Part shown: positions 8,602-16,566 of the stretch, in pieces | Layout: every line of letters starts with the position of its first letter | How positions within the stretch are numbered: the first letter of the stretch is position 1 | NCBI RefSeq assembly: GCF_000974985.2 | Contig: NZ_LAVA02000051.1 | Span: 1 to 42,010, forward strand | Origin: Streptomyces mangrovisoli | Lineage (GTDB): Bacteria > Actinomycetota > Actinomycetes > Streptomycetales > Streptomycetaceae | Reading direction: 5' to 3' | Length of the DNA: 42,010 nucleotides | Translations under genes and position numbers: made by a program | Notes under the pieces: model-generated | The model's input: the letters and a program-made list of their open reading frames with translations, nothing else | What the model was told of the DNA's origin: nothing | Databases searched by the model: none

Positions 8602-8832
8602 ACCCATCCTTCGCATCGGTCTCGGGACCCAAGTCTGCCGTACGAATCCGGCACTCCCGGACATCGCTGTTGATCGTGCCCGGCGCGGCGGACCGAGAAC
8701 CGCCCGTCGGTCTCGCACACGCGTCGGAGGGCGTCCGGGTGCGACCGCTCCATGCAGCTGCTTGATGCACCTGCTTCGTACACCCTCTTCGTACACCCTC
8801 GTGGGCCCTGGCGGGGGACCGCCCCCCGCGCC
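8602..8832 (-). promoter_or_regulatory. upstream region of idi
   Basis: This 231-base gap separates the idi start from the end of the upstream cation transporter gene. It contains the 13-base tandem repeats described separately, about 150 bases ahead of the idi start. No convincing consensus -10/-35 pair was found by eye. The idi promoter is expected in 8602-8750. Confidence 0.4.
8749..8800 (-). repeat. four tandem 13-bp iteron-like repeats upstream of idi
   Basis: On the plus strand the contiguous units are TCCATGCAGCTGC (8749-8761), TTGATGCACCTGC (8762-8774) and two identical TTCGTACACCCTC (8775-8800). Read on the minus strand they become GAGGGTGTACGAA twice, then GCAGGTGCATCAA and GCAGCTGCATGGA, with similarity decaying along the array. 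The two perfect copies are unambiguous; the outer two are an alignment judgement. They lie intergenically, so they could be regulator sites or slippage products. Confidence 0.6.
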
Positions 8833-9777
8833 TCAGTGGCAGAGCCGCGCCTCGTGCTCCGCGTGCCCGCCGGGCTCCAGCTGGAAGGTGCAGTGCTCGA
8901 CGTCGAAGTGGCCGCCGAGGCACTCCTGGAGCTCGTGCAGCATCTTCTCGTGGCCGATGGCGGTCAGCAGGTCGGAGGCCACCACGACGTGCGCGGACAG
9001 CACCGGAAGCCCGGAGGTGATCGTCCAGGCGTGCAGGTCGTGCACGTCCTCGACGCCGTCCAGGGCGAGGATGTGCGAGCGCACCTCGGCCATGTCGACG
9101 CCCTTGGGCGCGGCCTCCAGCAGCACGTCGAGCGTCTCGCGCAGCAGCTTCACCGTGCGCGGGACGATCAGCACGCCGATGGCGATGGACGCGATCGGGT
9201 CGGCCGCCTGCCAGCCGGTGGTCAGGATCACCGCACCGGCGATCAGCACCGCCGTCGACCCCAGCGCGTCCGCGGCGACCTCCAGGAAGGCGGCCCGCAC
9301 GTTCAGGCTGTCGGCCTGGCCGCCCATCAGCACCATCAGCGAGACCATGTTCGCGAAGAGGCCGATCACGCCGAACACCAGGGTCAGCCCGCCCGCCGTG
9401 TCGGCGGGCGTGAAGAACCGCTGGACGGCCTCGAACAGGACGTACCCGCCCACGCCGAGCAGCAGCAGGCAGTTCGCGAGCGCGGCGAGGATCTCCGCGC
9501 GGGCGTACCCGAAGGTGCGCTTCTCGCTCGGCGGGCGGTTCGCGAAGTGGATCGCGAGCAGGGCCATGACGAGGCCCAGGGCGTCGGTGGCCATGTGCGC
9601 CGAGTCGGCGATCAGCGCGAGCGAGTCCGCGAGGACGCCGCCGACGACCTCGACCACCATCACGCCGAGGGTGATGCCCAGCGCGATCCGCAGCCTGCCG
9701 CGGTGCGCGGCCGAGGCGGTGCCGCCGCCCGGAGCGCCGTGCGCGTGCCCGTGCGCGTGATCGTGACCGGCCCCCAT
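8833..9777 (-). CDS. cation diffusion facilitator (CDF) metal efflux transporter
   Basis: A 314-residue CDF protein, a proton-coupled divalent metal exporter of the inner membrane. It has a His-rich N-terminus (HDHAHGHAHG), about six membrane segments and a cytoplasmic C-terminal domain ending in a His/Glu/Cys stretch (GGHAEHEARLCH). The TM2 metal site is typical (ADSAHMATD). The TM5 site reads EVAAD, with Glu where many zinc CDFs have His. The ATG at 9777 has GGAGGG two bases upstream, and the His-rich start is typical of the family. It lies between galE and idi on the same strand. Confidence 0.9.
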   Translation of the reverse strand: MGAGHDHAHGHAHGAPGGGTASAAHRGRLRIALGITLGVMVVEVVGGVLADSLALIADSAHMATDALGLVMALLAIHFANRPPSEKRTFGYARAEILAALANCLLLLGVGGYVLFEAVQRFFTPADTAGGLTLVFGVIGLFANMVSLMVLMGGQADSLNVRAAFLEVAADALGSTAVLIAGAVILTTGWQAADPIASIAIGVLIVPRTVKLLRETLDVLLEAAPKGVDMAEVRSHILALDGVEDVHDLHAWTITSGLPVLSAHVVVASDLLTAIGHEKMLHELQECLGGHFDVEHCTFQLEPGGHAEHEARLCH

Positions 9778-9950
9778 GGCCCTCCGCCCTTCGGTGTCGT
9801 GTCCGGCTGTCCGGCGGTCCGGTCCTCGGGTGAGGAGTTCCCGGTGAGGAGTTCCCGCCGGCCGTGCCGTACGCATGCCCGTACGGCTCCACAGTGAACT
9901 ACGGGTGGGGGGTATCGGGCAACGCGGCACTGAACACCGTTGTCATGTGC

Positions 9951-9981
9951 TCTGACCTGCGCAAACGAAACGCAGGTCAGA
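9951..9981 (-). terminator. terminator hairpin after galE
   Basis: A perfect 11-bp stem, TCTGACCTGCG paired with CGCAGGTCAGA, with a 9-base AT-richer loop. It starts five bases beyond the galE stop on the minus strand. It fits a factor-independent terminator without a U-tract, as is usual in Streptomyces. Confidence 0.75.
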
Positions 9982-9985
9982 CCCC

Positions 9986-10954
9986 TCACGCGCCCTGGTG
10001 CAGCACCCAGCCCTGCCACGCCGACGCGACCATCTCCCGCACCCCGAGCCGCGCCCGCCAGCCCAGCTCCTCGGCCGCGAGGTCGGCCGACGCGACCGCG
10101 CGCGGCGCGTCGCCGGGGCGGCGCGGCTCCACCAGCGCGGCCCGGTACTCGCCGGTCACCTCGCCGATCGTGGTGATCATCTCCCGTACCGAGACGCCCG
10201 TCCCGCGCCCGATGTTGACCGTCAGGTCACCCCGCGCGCCGTCGGCGAGCCGCCGCGCCGCCGCCAGATGCGCCTCGGCCAGGTCGGCCACGTGGATGTA
10301 GTCGCGGACGCAGGTGCCGTCCGGCGTCGGGTAGTCGTCGCCGAAGATCCGCGGGGCCTCGTCGCGGCTGAGCCGGTCGAAGACCATCGGCACGATGTTG
10401 AACACCCCGGTGTCGGCCAGCTCCGGCGCCGCGGCACCCGCCACGTTGAAGTAGCGCAGGCAGGTGGTGGCCATGCCGTGCGCCTGTCCGGCCGCGCGGA
10501 CCAGCCACTCCCCGGCGAGCTTGGTCTCGCCGTAGGGGTTGACCGGGGCGCAGGGGGTGTCCTCGGTGATCAGTTCCGTGTCCGGGTCGCCGTAGACCGC
10601 CGCGGAGGAGGAGAAGACGAAGCGGCCGACGCCCGCCTTCGCGGCGGCGTCGAGGAGCGTGCCGAGGCCGCCCACGTTCTCCCGGTAGTAGTAGGTGGGC
10701 CGCGCGACGGACTCGGCGACCTGCTTGCGGGCGGCCAGGTGCACGATGCCCGTCACCTCGTGTTCGCCCAGCAGTCGCTCGAGCAGCTCGGGGTCGCTCG
10801 CCGAGCCCCGCTCCAGCGGCACGCCCTCGGGCAGTCGCGCCGCGTGCCCCGCCGACAGGTCGTCGAGCACGACCACACGCTCGCCGGCCGCCGTCATGGC
10901 GCGCGTCACATGGGCCCCTATGTATCCGGCACCGCCGGTGATCAGCCACGTCAT
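9986..10954 (-). CDS. galE: UDP-glucose 4-epimerase
   Basis: A 322-residue extended short-chain dehydrogenase interconverting UDP-glucose and UDP-galactose. The NAD-binding GGAGYIGAHV motif is at the N-terminus; the catalytic region contains FSSSAAVYGDP and NPYGETK (Tyr-x3-Lys). The ATG at 10954 matches the family start (MTWLITGGAGYIG), and AGGG lies about ten bases upstream. It is divergent from the envelope-polymer-like locus and could supply sugar nucleotides to it. It is monocistronic, closed by a hairpin at 9951-9981. Confidence 0.92.
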   Translation of the reverse strand: MTWLITGGAGYIGAHVTRAMTAAGERVVVLDDLSAGHAARLPEGVPLERGSASDPELLERLLGEHEVTGIVHLAARKQVAESVARPTYYYRENVGGLGTLLDAAAKAGVGRFVFSSSAAVYGDPDTELITEDTPCAPVNPYGETKLAGEWLVRAAGQAHGMATTCLRYFNVAGAAAPELADTGVFNIVPMVFDRLSRDEAPRIFGDDYPTPDGTCVRDYIHVADLAEAHLAAARRLADGARGDLTVNIGRGTGVSVREMITTIGEVTGEYRAALVEPRRPGDAPRAVASADLAAEELGWRARLGVREMVASAWQGWVLHQGA

Positions 10955-11244
10955 GGTCGCCCACCCTACGTGCCGCCCCGAACGCCGCCGGTCGCCCCGA
11001 GGGCGCCATATAGGAGGTATGCCGGAAGTGGGGCGGAGTTTGTCGCGCGCGCCGGGCATCGCCGATGATGATCGAGGCGAAGGCGCAGGCAGACCGGGTT
11101 GATGCGGCAGTGAACGCCCGGTGAACGCAAACTTCTCATCATCGGATAGCCTCTGCCGACATGCCGCCCCGGCGCCGCCGGCAAGGGCGCCACCATCATG
11201 CTCATGACCGGCGCGCGCCGTCGGCACCCAGGGAGTGAGTTCGG
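10955..11244. other. divergent intergenic region between galE and the DUF5941 gene
   Basis: A 290-base gap with the galE promoter expected on the left and the DUF5941-gene promoter on the right. Near 11105-11152 are an 11-base-spaced direct repeat and a -10-like TAGCCT. A 27-codon open frame at 11019-11102 follows AGGAGG, but only one base separates that sequence from the ATG, so translation is doubtful. Confidence 0.5.
11105..11128 (-). promoter_or_regulatory. PHO-box-like direct repeat (putative PhoP site)
   Basis: On the plus strand GTGAACGC occurs at 11110-11117 and 11121-11128, exactly 11 bases apart. On the minus strand this reads GTTCACCGGGC then GTTCACTGCCG, two 11-base units beginning with the GTTCAC core of Streptomyces PHO boxes. 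The right copy overlaps the expected -35 position for a -10-like TAGCCT at 11147-11152, about 95 bases before the TTG start at 11245. PhoP binding is an inference. Confidence 0.5.
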
Positions 11245-13041
11245 TTGTCGACCGCCATCCTCACCGGTCAGCCGGTACCCGGCTCGTCGATCGAAGGCGA
11301 TCTGCGGTCCCTCGGCTATGAGGTACGGATCGCCGCCGATGCCGCCGACGCCGGGCAGCTGCTCGCCGCGGTCCCGGCCGCCGAGCGGGTGGCCGTCGTG
11401 GACGCCCGCTTCGTCGGGCACGTGCACTCCCTGCGGCTCGGCCTCACCGACCCCCGCTTCGACCTCGCCGCCGTCCGTGGCGCCGTGACCGCCCAGAGCG
11501 CCGGACGCCCGGCCCTGGTGCGCGCGCTGGCCCGGCAGACCTCCGAGCGCGGCGGCACCGCGCTCGCCGTGGACAGCCTCGCCGACCGCGTCGTCACCGC
11601 CCTGGACGCCGACGGCGCCGAGGTGCACCGCCCCGACCTGGGCAGTCTCGTCGCCGCCGTCCCCGCCGACCCGGAGGCCCGCAACGCGGCCCGGCAGGCC
11701 GTGGACGCCGTAGACGACGAGGCCGTACGCCTGAAGTCGGCCGTGAAGGCCCGCGACGGCTTCTTCACCACCTACTGCATCAGCCCGTACTCCCGCTACA
11801 TCGCCCGCTGGTGCGCCCGCCGGGGCCTGACCCCCAACCAGGTCACCACCGCCTCCCTGATCACCGCGCTGATCGCGGCGAGCTGCGCGGCCACCGGCAC
11901 CCGGGGCGGCTACATTGCCGCGGGCGTGCTGCTGATCTGCTCCTTCGTGCTGGACTGCACCGACGGACAGCTGGCCCGCTACTCGCTCCAGTACTCCACG
12001 CTCGGCGCCTGGCTCGACGCCACCTTCGACCGGGCCAAGGAGTACGCCTACTACGCGGGCCTCGCGCTCGGGGCGGCCCGGGGCGGCGACGACGTATGGG
12101 CGCTCGCGCTCGGCGCGATGATCCTCCAGACCTGCCGGCACGTGGTCGACTTCTCGTTCAACGAGGCCAACCACGACGCCGCCGCCAACACCAGCCCCAC
12201 GGCCGCCCTCTCCGACCGGCTCGACAGCGTCGGCTGGACGGTGTGGCTGCGGCGGATGATCGTGCTGCCGATCGGTGAGCGCTGGGCCATGATCGCCGTC
12301 CTCACGGCCGCCACCACCCCGCGGATCACCTTCTACGCCCTGCTCGTCGGCTGCGCCCTCGCGGCGACGTACACCACGGCGGGCCGGGTGCTGCGCTCGG
12401 TGACCCGCAAGGCGAGGCGCACCGACCGCGCGGCCCAGGCGCTCGCGGACCTCGCGGACAACGGCCCGCTCGCCGGTCTCGTGTCCCGCCGCCTGCCCGC
12501 CCCGGTCGGCGGCCCGCTCCTGGCGGCCCTCGCCGGTGTGGCGATTCTCGCGGTGTCCCTCTTCACCGGCCCCGCCTGGGCGCCGGTCGCGGGCGCCGTC
12601 GTGTACGTCCTGACCTCGGGCCTGGCCCTCGCCCGCCCGCTCAAGGGCGCCCTGGACTGGCTGGTCCCGCCGCTGTTCCGGGCCGCCGAGTACGGCACCG
12701 TCCTCGTCCTCGCGGTCAAAGCGGACGTGAACGGAGCCCTTCCGGCAGCTTTCGGGCTGGTTGCGGCCGTCGCCTACCATCACTACGACACGGTGTACCG
12801 CATTCGCGGCAACGCCGGTGCGCCGCCGGCCTGGCTGGTGCGCGCCATCGGGGGGCAGGAAGGGCGGACGTTGCTGGTCACCGTCCTCGCCGTACTGCTC
12901 ACCGCGGCTCAGTTCAAGGTCGCGCTCACGGTTCTCGCCGTGGCCGTCGCCCTCGTGGTGCTCGTCGAGAGCATCCGCTTCTGGGTGTCCGCCCATCTGG
13001 GTGGGGCACCCGCCGTTCACGATGAAGGAGAAACCGCATGA
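11245..13041 (+). CDS. DUF5941-type CDP-alcohol phosphatidyltransferase
   Basis: A 598-residue membrane protein. Residues 1 to about 160 form a soluble domain resembling an eroded nucleotidyltransferase, as in fused inositol-phosphate cytidylyltransferase/phosphotransferase enzymes, but without a GxGxR signature. From about residue 170 comes the segment KARDGFFTTY...TPNQVT. Then follows a complete CDP-alcohol phosphotransferase motif: Asp237, Asp240-Gly241, Ala244-Arg245, Gly254, Asp258 and Asp262. Further membrane segments extend to the end (DUF5941-like region). It would transfer a phospho-alcohol from a CDP-alcohol to an acceptor at the membrane. The TTG start at 11245 has AGGGAG six bases upstream. 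Its stop overlaps the next start (ATGA), linking it to the nucleotidyltransferase that probably makes its substrate. The true alcohol is unknown. Confidence 0.82.
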   Translation: MSTAILTGQPVPGSSIEGDLRSLGYEVRIAADAADAGQLLAAVPAAERVAVVDARFVGHVHSLRLGLTDPRFDLAAVRGAVTAQSAGRPALVRALARQTSERGGTALAVDSLADRVVTALDADGAEVHRPDLGSLVAAVPADPEARNAARQAVDAVDDEAVRLKSAVKARDGFFTTYCISPYSRYIARWCARRGLTPNQVTTASLITALIAASCAATGTRGGYIAAGVLLICSFVLDCTDGQLARYSLQYSTLGAWLDATFDRAKEYAYYAGLALGAARGGDDVWALALGAMILQTCRHVVDFSFNEANHDAAANTSPTAALSDRLDSVGWTVWLRRMIVLPIGERWAMIAVLTAATTPRITFYALLVGCALAATYTTAGRVLRSVTRKARRTDRAAQALADLADNGPLAGLVSRRLPAPVGGPLLAALAGVAILAVSLFTGPAWAPVAGAVVYVLTSGLALARPLKGALDWLVPPLFRAAEYGTVLVLAVKADVNGALPAAFGLVAAVAYHHYDTVYRIRGNAGAPPAWLVRAIGGQEGRTLLVTVLAVLLTAAQFKVALTVLAVAVALVVLVESIRFWVSAHLGGAPAVHDEGETA

Positions 13042-13790
13042 TCGGCCTCGTGCTGGCGGCAGGCGCCGGACGGCGCCTTCGCCCCTACACCGACAGCCTT
13101 CCCAAGGCGCTGGTGCCGGTGGGCCCGGAGGGCAAGGAGGACTCGATCACGGTGCTCGACCTCACCCTCGGCAACTTCGCCGAGGTCGGTCTCACGGAGG
13201 TCGCGATCATCGTCGGCTACCGCAAGGAAGCCGTGTACGAGCGCAAGGCGGCCCTGGAGGCGAAGTACGGCCTCACCATCACGCTCATCGACAACGACAA
13301 GGCCGAGGAGTGGAACAACGCCTACTCCCTGTGGTGCGGCCGTGACGCCCTCAAGGACGGCGTGATCCTCGCCAACGGCGACACCGTCCACCCGGTCTCC
13401 GTCGAGAAGACGCTGCTCGCCGCGCGCGGCGAGGGCAAGAAGATCATCCTCGCCCTCGACACGGTGAAGTCCCTCGCCGACGAGGAGATGAAGGTCGTCG
13501 TCGACCCCGAGAAGGGCGTCCGCAAGATCACCAAGCTGATGGACCCCGCCGAGGCCACCGGCGAGTACATCGGTGTCACCCTCATCGAGGGCGACGCGGC
13601 CGCCGAGCTCGGCGACGCGCTGAAGACCGTGTGGGAGACCGACCCGCAGCAGTTCTACGAGCACGGCTACCAGGAGCTCGTGAACCGCGGCTTCACGATC
13701 GACACGGCGCCGATCGGCGACGTGCAGTGGGTCGAGATCGACAACCACGACGACCTCGCGCGCGGCCGGGAGATCGCGTGCCAGTACTGA
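13038..13790 (+). CDS. NTP transferase (sugar- or polyol-phosphate cytidylyltransferase-like)
   Basis: A 250-residue single-domain nucleotidyltransferase. The pyrophosphorylase signature is at the N-terminus (LAAGAGRRLRPYTDSLPKAL), with the metal/NTP-binding NGDTVHP later and VQWVEIDNHDDL near the end. Size and features resemble LicC-type or inositol-phosphate cytidylyltransferases more than large sugar nucleotidyltransferases. It is translationally coupled to the upstream CDP-alcohol phosphotransferase by a 4-base ATGA overlap. Its 3' end overlaps the following dehydrogenase by 13 bases. The context suggests it activates the phospho-alcohol made by that dehydrogenase as a CDP derivative, but the nucleotide and alcohol are not proven. 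Confidence 0.82.
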   Translation: MIGLVLAAGAGRRLRPYTDSLPKALVPVGPEGKEDSITVLDLTLGNFAEVGLTEVAIIVGYRKEAVYERKAALEAKYGLTITLIDNDKAEEWNNAYSLWCGRDALKDGVILANGDTVHPVSVEKTLLAARGEGKKIILALDTVKSLADEEMKVVVDPEKGVRKITKLMDPAEATGEYIGVTLIEGDAAAELGDALKTVWETDPQQFYEHGYQELVNRGFTIDTAPIGDVQWVEIDNHDDLARGREIACQY

Positions 13791-14839
13791 CACGGCTGAT
13801 CCCCTCGCCGCTCGTCGTGGACATCCGCCCGGGTGCCCTCGACGACCTGGCGGGCGTGCTCGCCGACGAGCGCATCTCGACGTCGGGCCGCCTCGCCGTG
13901 GCCGTGAGCACCGGTTCCGGTGCCCGGCTGCGCGAGCGGCTCGCGCCGAGCCTGCCCGGCGCCACCTGGTACGAGGTCGGCGGCGGCACCCTCGACGACG
14001 CGGTCCGGCTGGCCGGTGCCATGAAGTCCGGCCGCTACGACGCGGTCGTGGGCCTCGGCGGCGGCAAGATCATCGACTGCGCCAAGTTCGCCGCGGCGCG
14101 CGTCGGGCTGCCCCTGGTCGCGGTGCCGACCAACCTCGCGCACGACGGTCTGTGCTCGCCGGTCGCCACCCTCGACAACGACGCGGGCCGCGGCTCCTAC
14201 GGTGTGCCCAACCCGATCGCGGCCGTCATCGACCTCGACGTCATCCGCGAGGCCCCGGTGCGCTTCGTGCGCGCGGGCATCGGCGACGCCATCTCCAACA
14301 TCAACTCGATCGCGGACTGGGAGCTCGCCAACCGGGTCAACGGCGAGAAGATCGACGGTCTCGCCGCGGCCATGGCCCGGCAGGCCGGCGAGGCCGTGCT
14401 GCGCCACCCCGGCGGGATCGGCGACAACGACTTCCTCCAGGTGCTGGCCGAGGCGCTGGTGCTGACCGGTATCGCGATGTCGATCTCCGGTGACTCGCGC
14501 CCCGCTTCGGGCTCCTGCCACGAGATCAACCACGCCTTCGACCTGCTCTACCCCAAGCGCGCGGCCAGCCACGGCGAGCAGTGCGGCCTGGGCGCGGCCT
14601 TCGCGATGTATCTGCGCGGGGCCCACGAGGAGGCGGCGCACACGGCGGAGGTACTGCGCCGGCACGGGCTTCCGGTGCTGCCGGAGGAGATCGGCTTCAC
14701 GGTGGACGAGTTCGTCCGCGCCGTGGAGTTCGCCCCGGAGACCCGGCCCGGCCGCTACACGATCCTCGAACACCTCGACCTCAAGACCGACCAGATCAAG
14801 GACATCTACGCCGACTATGTCAAGGCCATCGGTAGCTGA
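13778..14839 (+). CDS. iron-containing alcohol dehydrogenase, glycerol-1-phosphate-dehydrogenase-like
   Basis: A 353-residue member of the iron-dependent alcohol dehydrogenase fold, closest by motif to sn-glycerol-1-phosphate dehydrogenases (EgsA/AraM type). It has a dinucleotide-binding VGLGGGKIIDCAK and the substrate loop PTNLAHDGLCSPVA. The metal ligands are likely Asp170 (AGIGDAISN), His248 (SGSCHEINHAFD) and His265 (SHGEQCG). It would reduce a ketose-phosphate such as DHAP to a polyol phosphate in the cytoplasm. The GTG at 13778 has GGGAG six bases upstream and overlaps the previous gene by 13 bases. Its 3' end overlaps the next gene by 23 bases. The product probably feeds the adjacent nucleotidyltransferase. 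Confidence 0.83.
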   Translation: MPVLTRLIPSPLVVDIRPGALDDLAGVLADERISTSGRLAVAVSTGSGARLRERLAPSLPGATWYEVGGGTLDDAVRLAGAMKSGRYDAVVGLGGGKIIDCAKFAAARVGLPLVAVPTNLAHDGLCSPVATLDNDAGRGSYGVPNPIAAVIDLDVIREAPVRFVRAGIGDAISNINSIADWELANRVNGEKIDGLAAAMARQAGEAVLRHPGGIGDNDFLQVLAEALVLTGIAMSISGDSRPASGSCHEINHAFDLLYPKRAASHGEQCGLGAAFAMYLRGAHEEAAHTAEVLRRHGLPVLPEEIGFTVDEFVRAVEFAPETRPGRYTILEHLDLKTDQIKDIYADYVKAIGS

Positions 14840-15596
14840 ACTGAGACCGGTCGTGCACCCCGCGGGGGTCAAGGACCGGCGCAGCGGTGAGCACTGGGCG
14901 GGACGCCTCTACATGCGCGAGGTGTCCCTGCGCGTCGACCGCTTCCTGGTGAACACCAAGGTCACGCCCAACCAGCTCACGTACCTGATGACCGTCTGCG
15001 GCGTGCTCGCGGCCCCGGCGCTGCTGGTGCCGGGGATCACGGGCGCGCTGCTCGGCGTCCTCGCCACCCAGCTGTACCTGCTGCTGGACTGCGTCGACGG
15101 GGAGATCGCCCGCTGGCGGAAGCAGTACTCGCTGGCCGGTGTCTACCTGGACCGGGTCGGTGCCTACCTCACCGACGCGGCCGTCCTGGTCGGCCTCGGT
15201 CTGCGCGCCGCCGACCTCTGGGGCGGCGGCCGGATCGACTGGCTGTGGGCGTTCCTCGGCACCCTCGCCGCGCTCGGCGCCATCCTGATCAAGGCCGAGA
15301 CGGACCTGGTCGGCGTGGCCCGGCACCAGACCGGCAAGGAACCCGTCAAGGAGTCCGCGTCCGAGCTGCGCTCCTCCGGCATGGCGCTGGCCCGCCGCGC
15401 GGCCGGGGCGCTGAAGTTCCACCGGCTGATCCTCGGCATCGAGGCGTCGCTGCTGATCGTGGTCCTCGCGATCGCGGACCAGATCCACGGCGACCTGTTC
15501 TTCACCCGGCTGGGCACCGCCGTCCTCGCGGGCATCGCGATGCTCCAGACCCTGCTGCACCTGGTGTCCATCCTCGCTTCGAGCAGGCTGAAGTGA
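14817..15596 (+). CDS. second CDP-alcohol phosphatidyltransferase, altered motif
   Basis: A 259-residue polytopic membrane protein of the CDP-alcohol phosphotransferase family. The motif runs Asp91, Asp94-Gly95, Ala98-Arg99, Gly108, Asp112 and then Ala116, where the family normally has a fourth aspartate proposed as the catalytic base. The TPNQLT segment precedes it as usual. The ATG at 14817 (MSRPSVAEL) is the only convenient start; its AAGGA is rather far upstream. Overlap with the preceding dehydrogenase implies translational coupling. It may use a different base, a different acceptor, or act with the larger paralogue at 11245-13041. Confidence 0.8.
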   Translation: MSRPSVAELRPVVHPAGVKDRRSGEHWAGRLYMREVSLRVDRFLVNTKVTPNQLTYLMTVCGVLAAPALLVPGITGALLGVLATQLYLLLDCVDGEIARWRKQYSLAGVYLDRVGAYLTDAAVLVGLGLRAADLWGGGRIDWLWAFLGTLAALGAILIKAETDLVGVARHQTGKEPVKESASELRSSGMALARRAAGALKFHRLILGIEASLLIVVLAIADQIHGDLFFTRLGTAVLAGIAMLQTLLHLVSILASSRLK

Positions 15597-16474
15597 GCGG
15601 CATGAAGGTCGGCGCCGTCATCATCACGATGGGCAACCGGCCCGACGAGCTGCGGGCGCTGCTCGACTCGGTCGCCAAGCAGGACGGCGACCGGGTCGAG
15701 GTGGTCGTGGTCGGCAACGGCGCGCCCGTCCCGGACGTCCCCGAGGGCGTGCGGACCGTCGAGCTGCCCGAGAACCTGGGCATCCCCGGCGGCCGCAACG
15801 TCGGCATAGCGGCGTTCGGCCCCGGCGGCCGCGATGTCGACATATTGCTCTTCCTCGACGACGACGGGCTGCTCGCCCAGCACGACACCGCCGAACTGTG
15901 CCGGCAGGCCTTCGCCGCCGACCCGGCGCTCGGCATCATCAGCTTCCGCATCGCCGACCCGGACACCGGCGTCACGCAGCGCCGCCACGTGCCGCGGCTG
16001 CGGGCCGCCGACCCGATGCGCTCCTCGCGGGTCACCACGTTCCTCGGCGGTGCCAACGCCGTACGCACCGAGGTGTTCGCCCAGGTGGGCGGGTTGCCGG
16101 ACGAGTTCTTCTACGCCCACGAGGAGACCGACCTCGCCTGGCGGGCCCTCGACGCGGGCTGGATGATCGACTACCGGTCCGACATGGTGCTGTACCACCC
16201 CACGACCGCCCCCTCGCGGCACGCGGTCTATCACCGCATGGTCGCCCGCAACCGGGTGTGGCTCGCACGGCGCAATCTGCCCGCGCTTCTCGTCCCCGTC
16301 TATCTCGGGGTGTGGATGCTGCTGACGCTCGTGCGCCGGCCGTCCCGTCCGGCCCTCCAGGCCTGGTTCGGCGGCTTCCGGGAGGGCTGGAGCACTCCGT
16401 GCGGTCCCCGTCGGCCCATGAAATGGCGGACGGTATGGCGGTTGACACGACTGGGCCGGCCCCCCGTCATCTGA
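15593..16474 (+). CDS. glycosyltransferase family 2
   Basis: A 293-residue GT-A glycosyltransferase. The N-terminal VGAVIITMGNRPDEL begins the nucleotide-binding domain, ENLGIPGGRNVGI follows, and LFLDDDG is the metal-binding acidic motif. HEETDLAWR is the typical acceptor/base region. Hydrophobic residues near the C-terminus (LLVPVYLGVWMLLTLV) could anchor it to the membrane. The GTG at 15593 overlaps the previous stop (GTGA); an internal ATG at 15602 would shorten it by three residues. Its place between CDP-alcohol chemistry and an exporter suggests it decorates or extends an envelope polymer. Donor sugar unknown. Confidence 0.86.
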   Translation: MSGMKVGAVIITMGNRPDELRALLDSVAKQDGDRVEVVVVGNGAPVPDVPEGVRTVELPENLGIPGGRNVGIAAFGPGGRDVDILLFLDDDGLLAQHDTAELCRQAFAADPALGIISFRIADPDTGVTQRRHVPRLRAADPMRSSRVTTFLGGANAVRTEVFAQVGGLPDEFFYAHEETDLAWRALDAGWMIDYRSDMVLYHPTTAPSRHAVYHRMVARNRVWLARRNLPALLVPVYLGVWMLLTLVRRPSRPALQAWFGGFREGWSTPCGPRRPMKWRTVWRLTRLGRPPVI

Positions 16475-16566
16475 CAAGCTCGGTCTGAGAGCCCAGGGCC
16501 CCCACCGCGGCCCCCGGCCCCGCCGGGCCGGAGCAGCCGCGCATCTCTTGAACGAAAGATCCACCC

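Noticed and set aside
11019..11102. 27-residue ORF after AGGAGG upstream of the DUF5941 gene
   Set aside because: The AGGAGG is only one base from the ATG, too close for normal initiation, and the peptide has no recognisable features.
10966..13020. 684-codon minus-strand frame opposite the DUF5941 gene
   Set aside because: Low-complexity Gly/Asp/Arg-rich translation with no family features; the plus strand has a perfect CDP-alcohol phosphotransferase motif.
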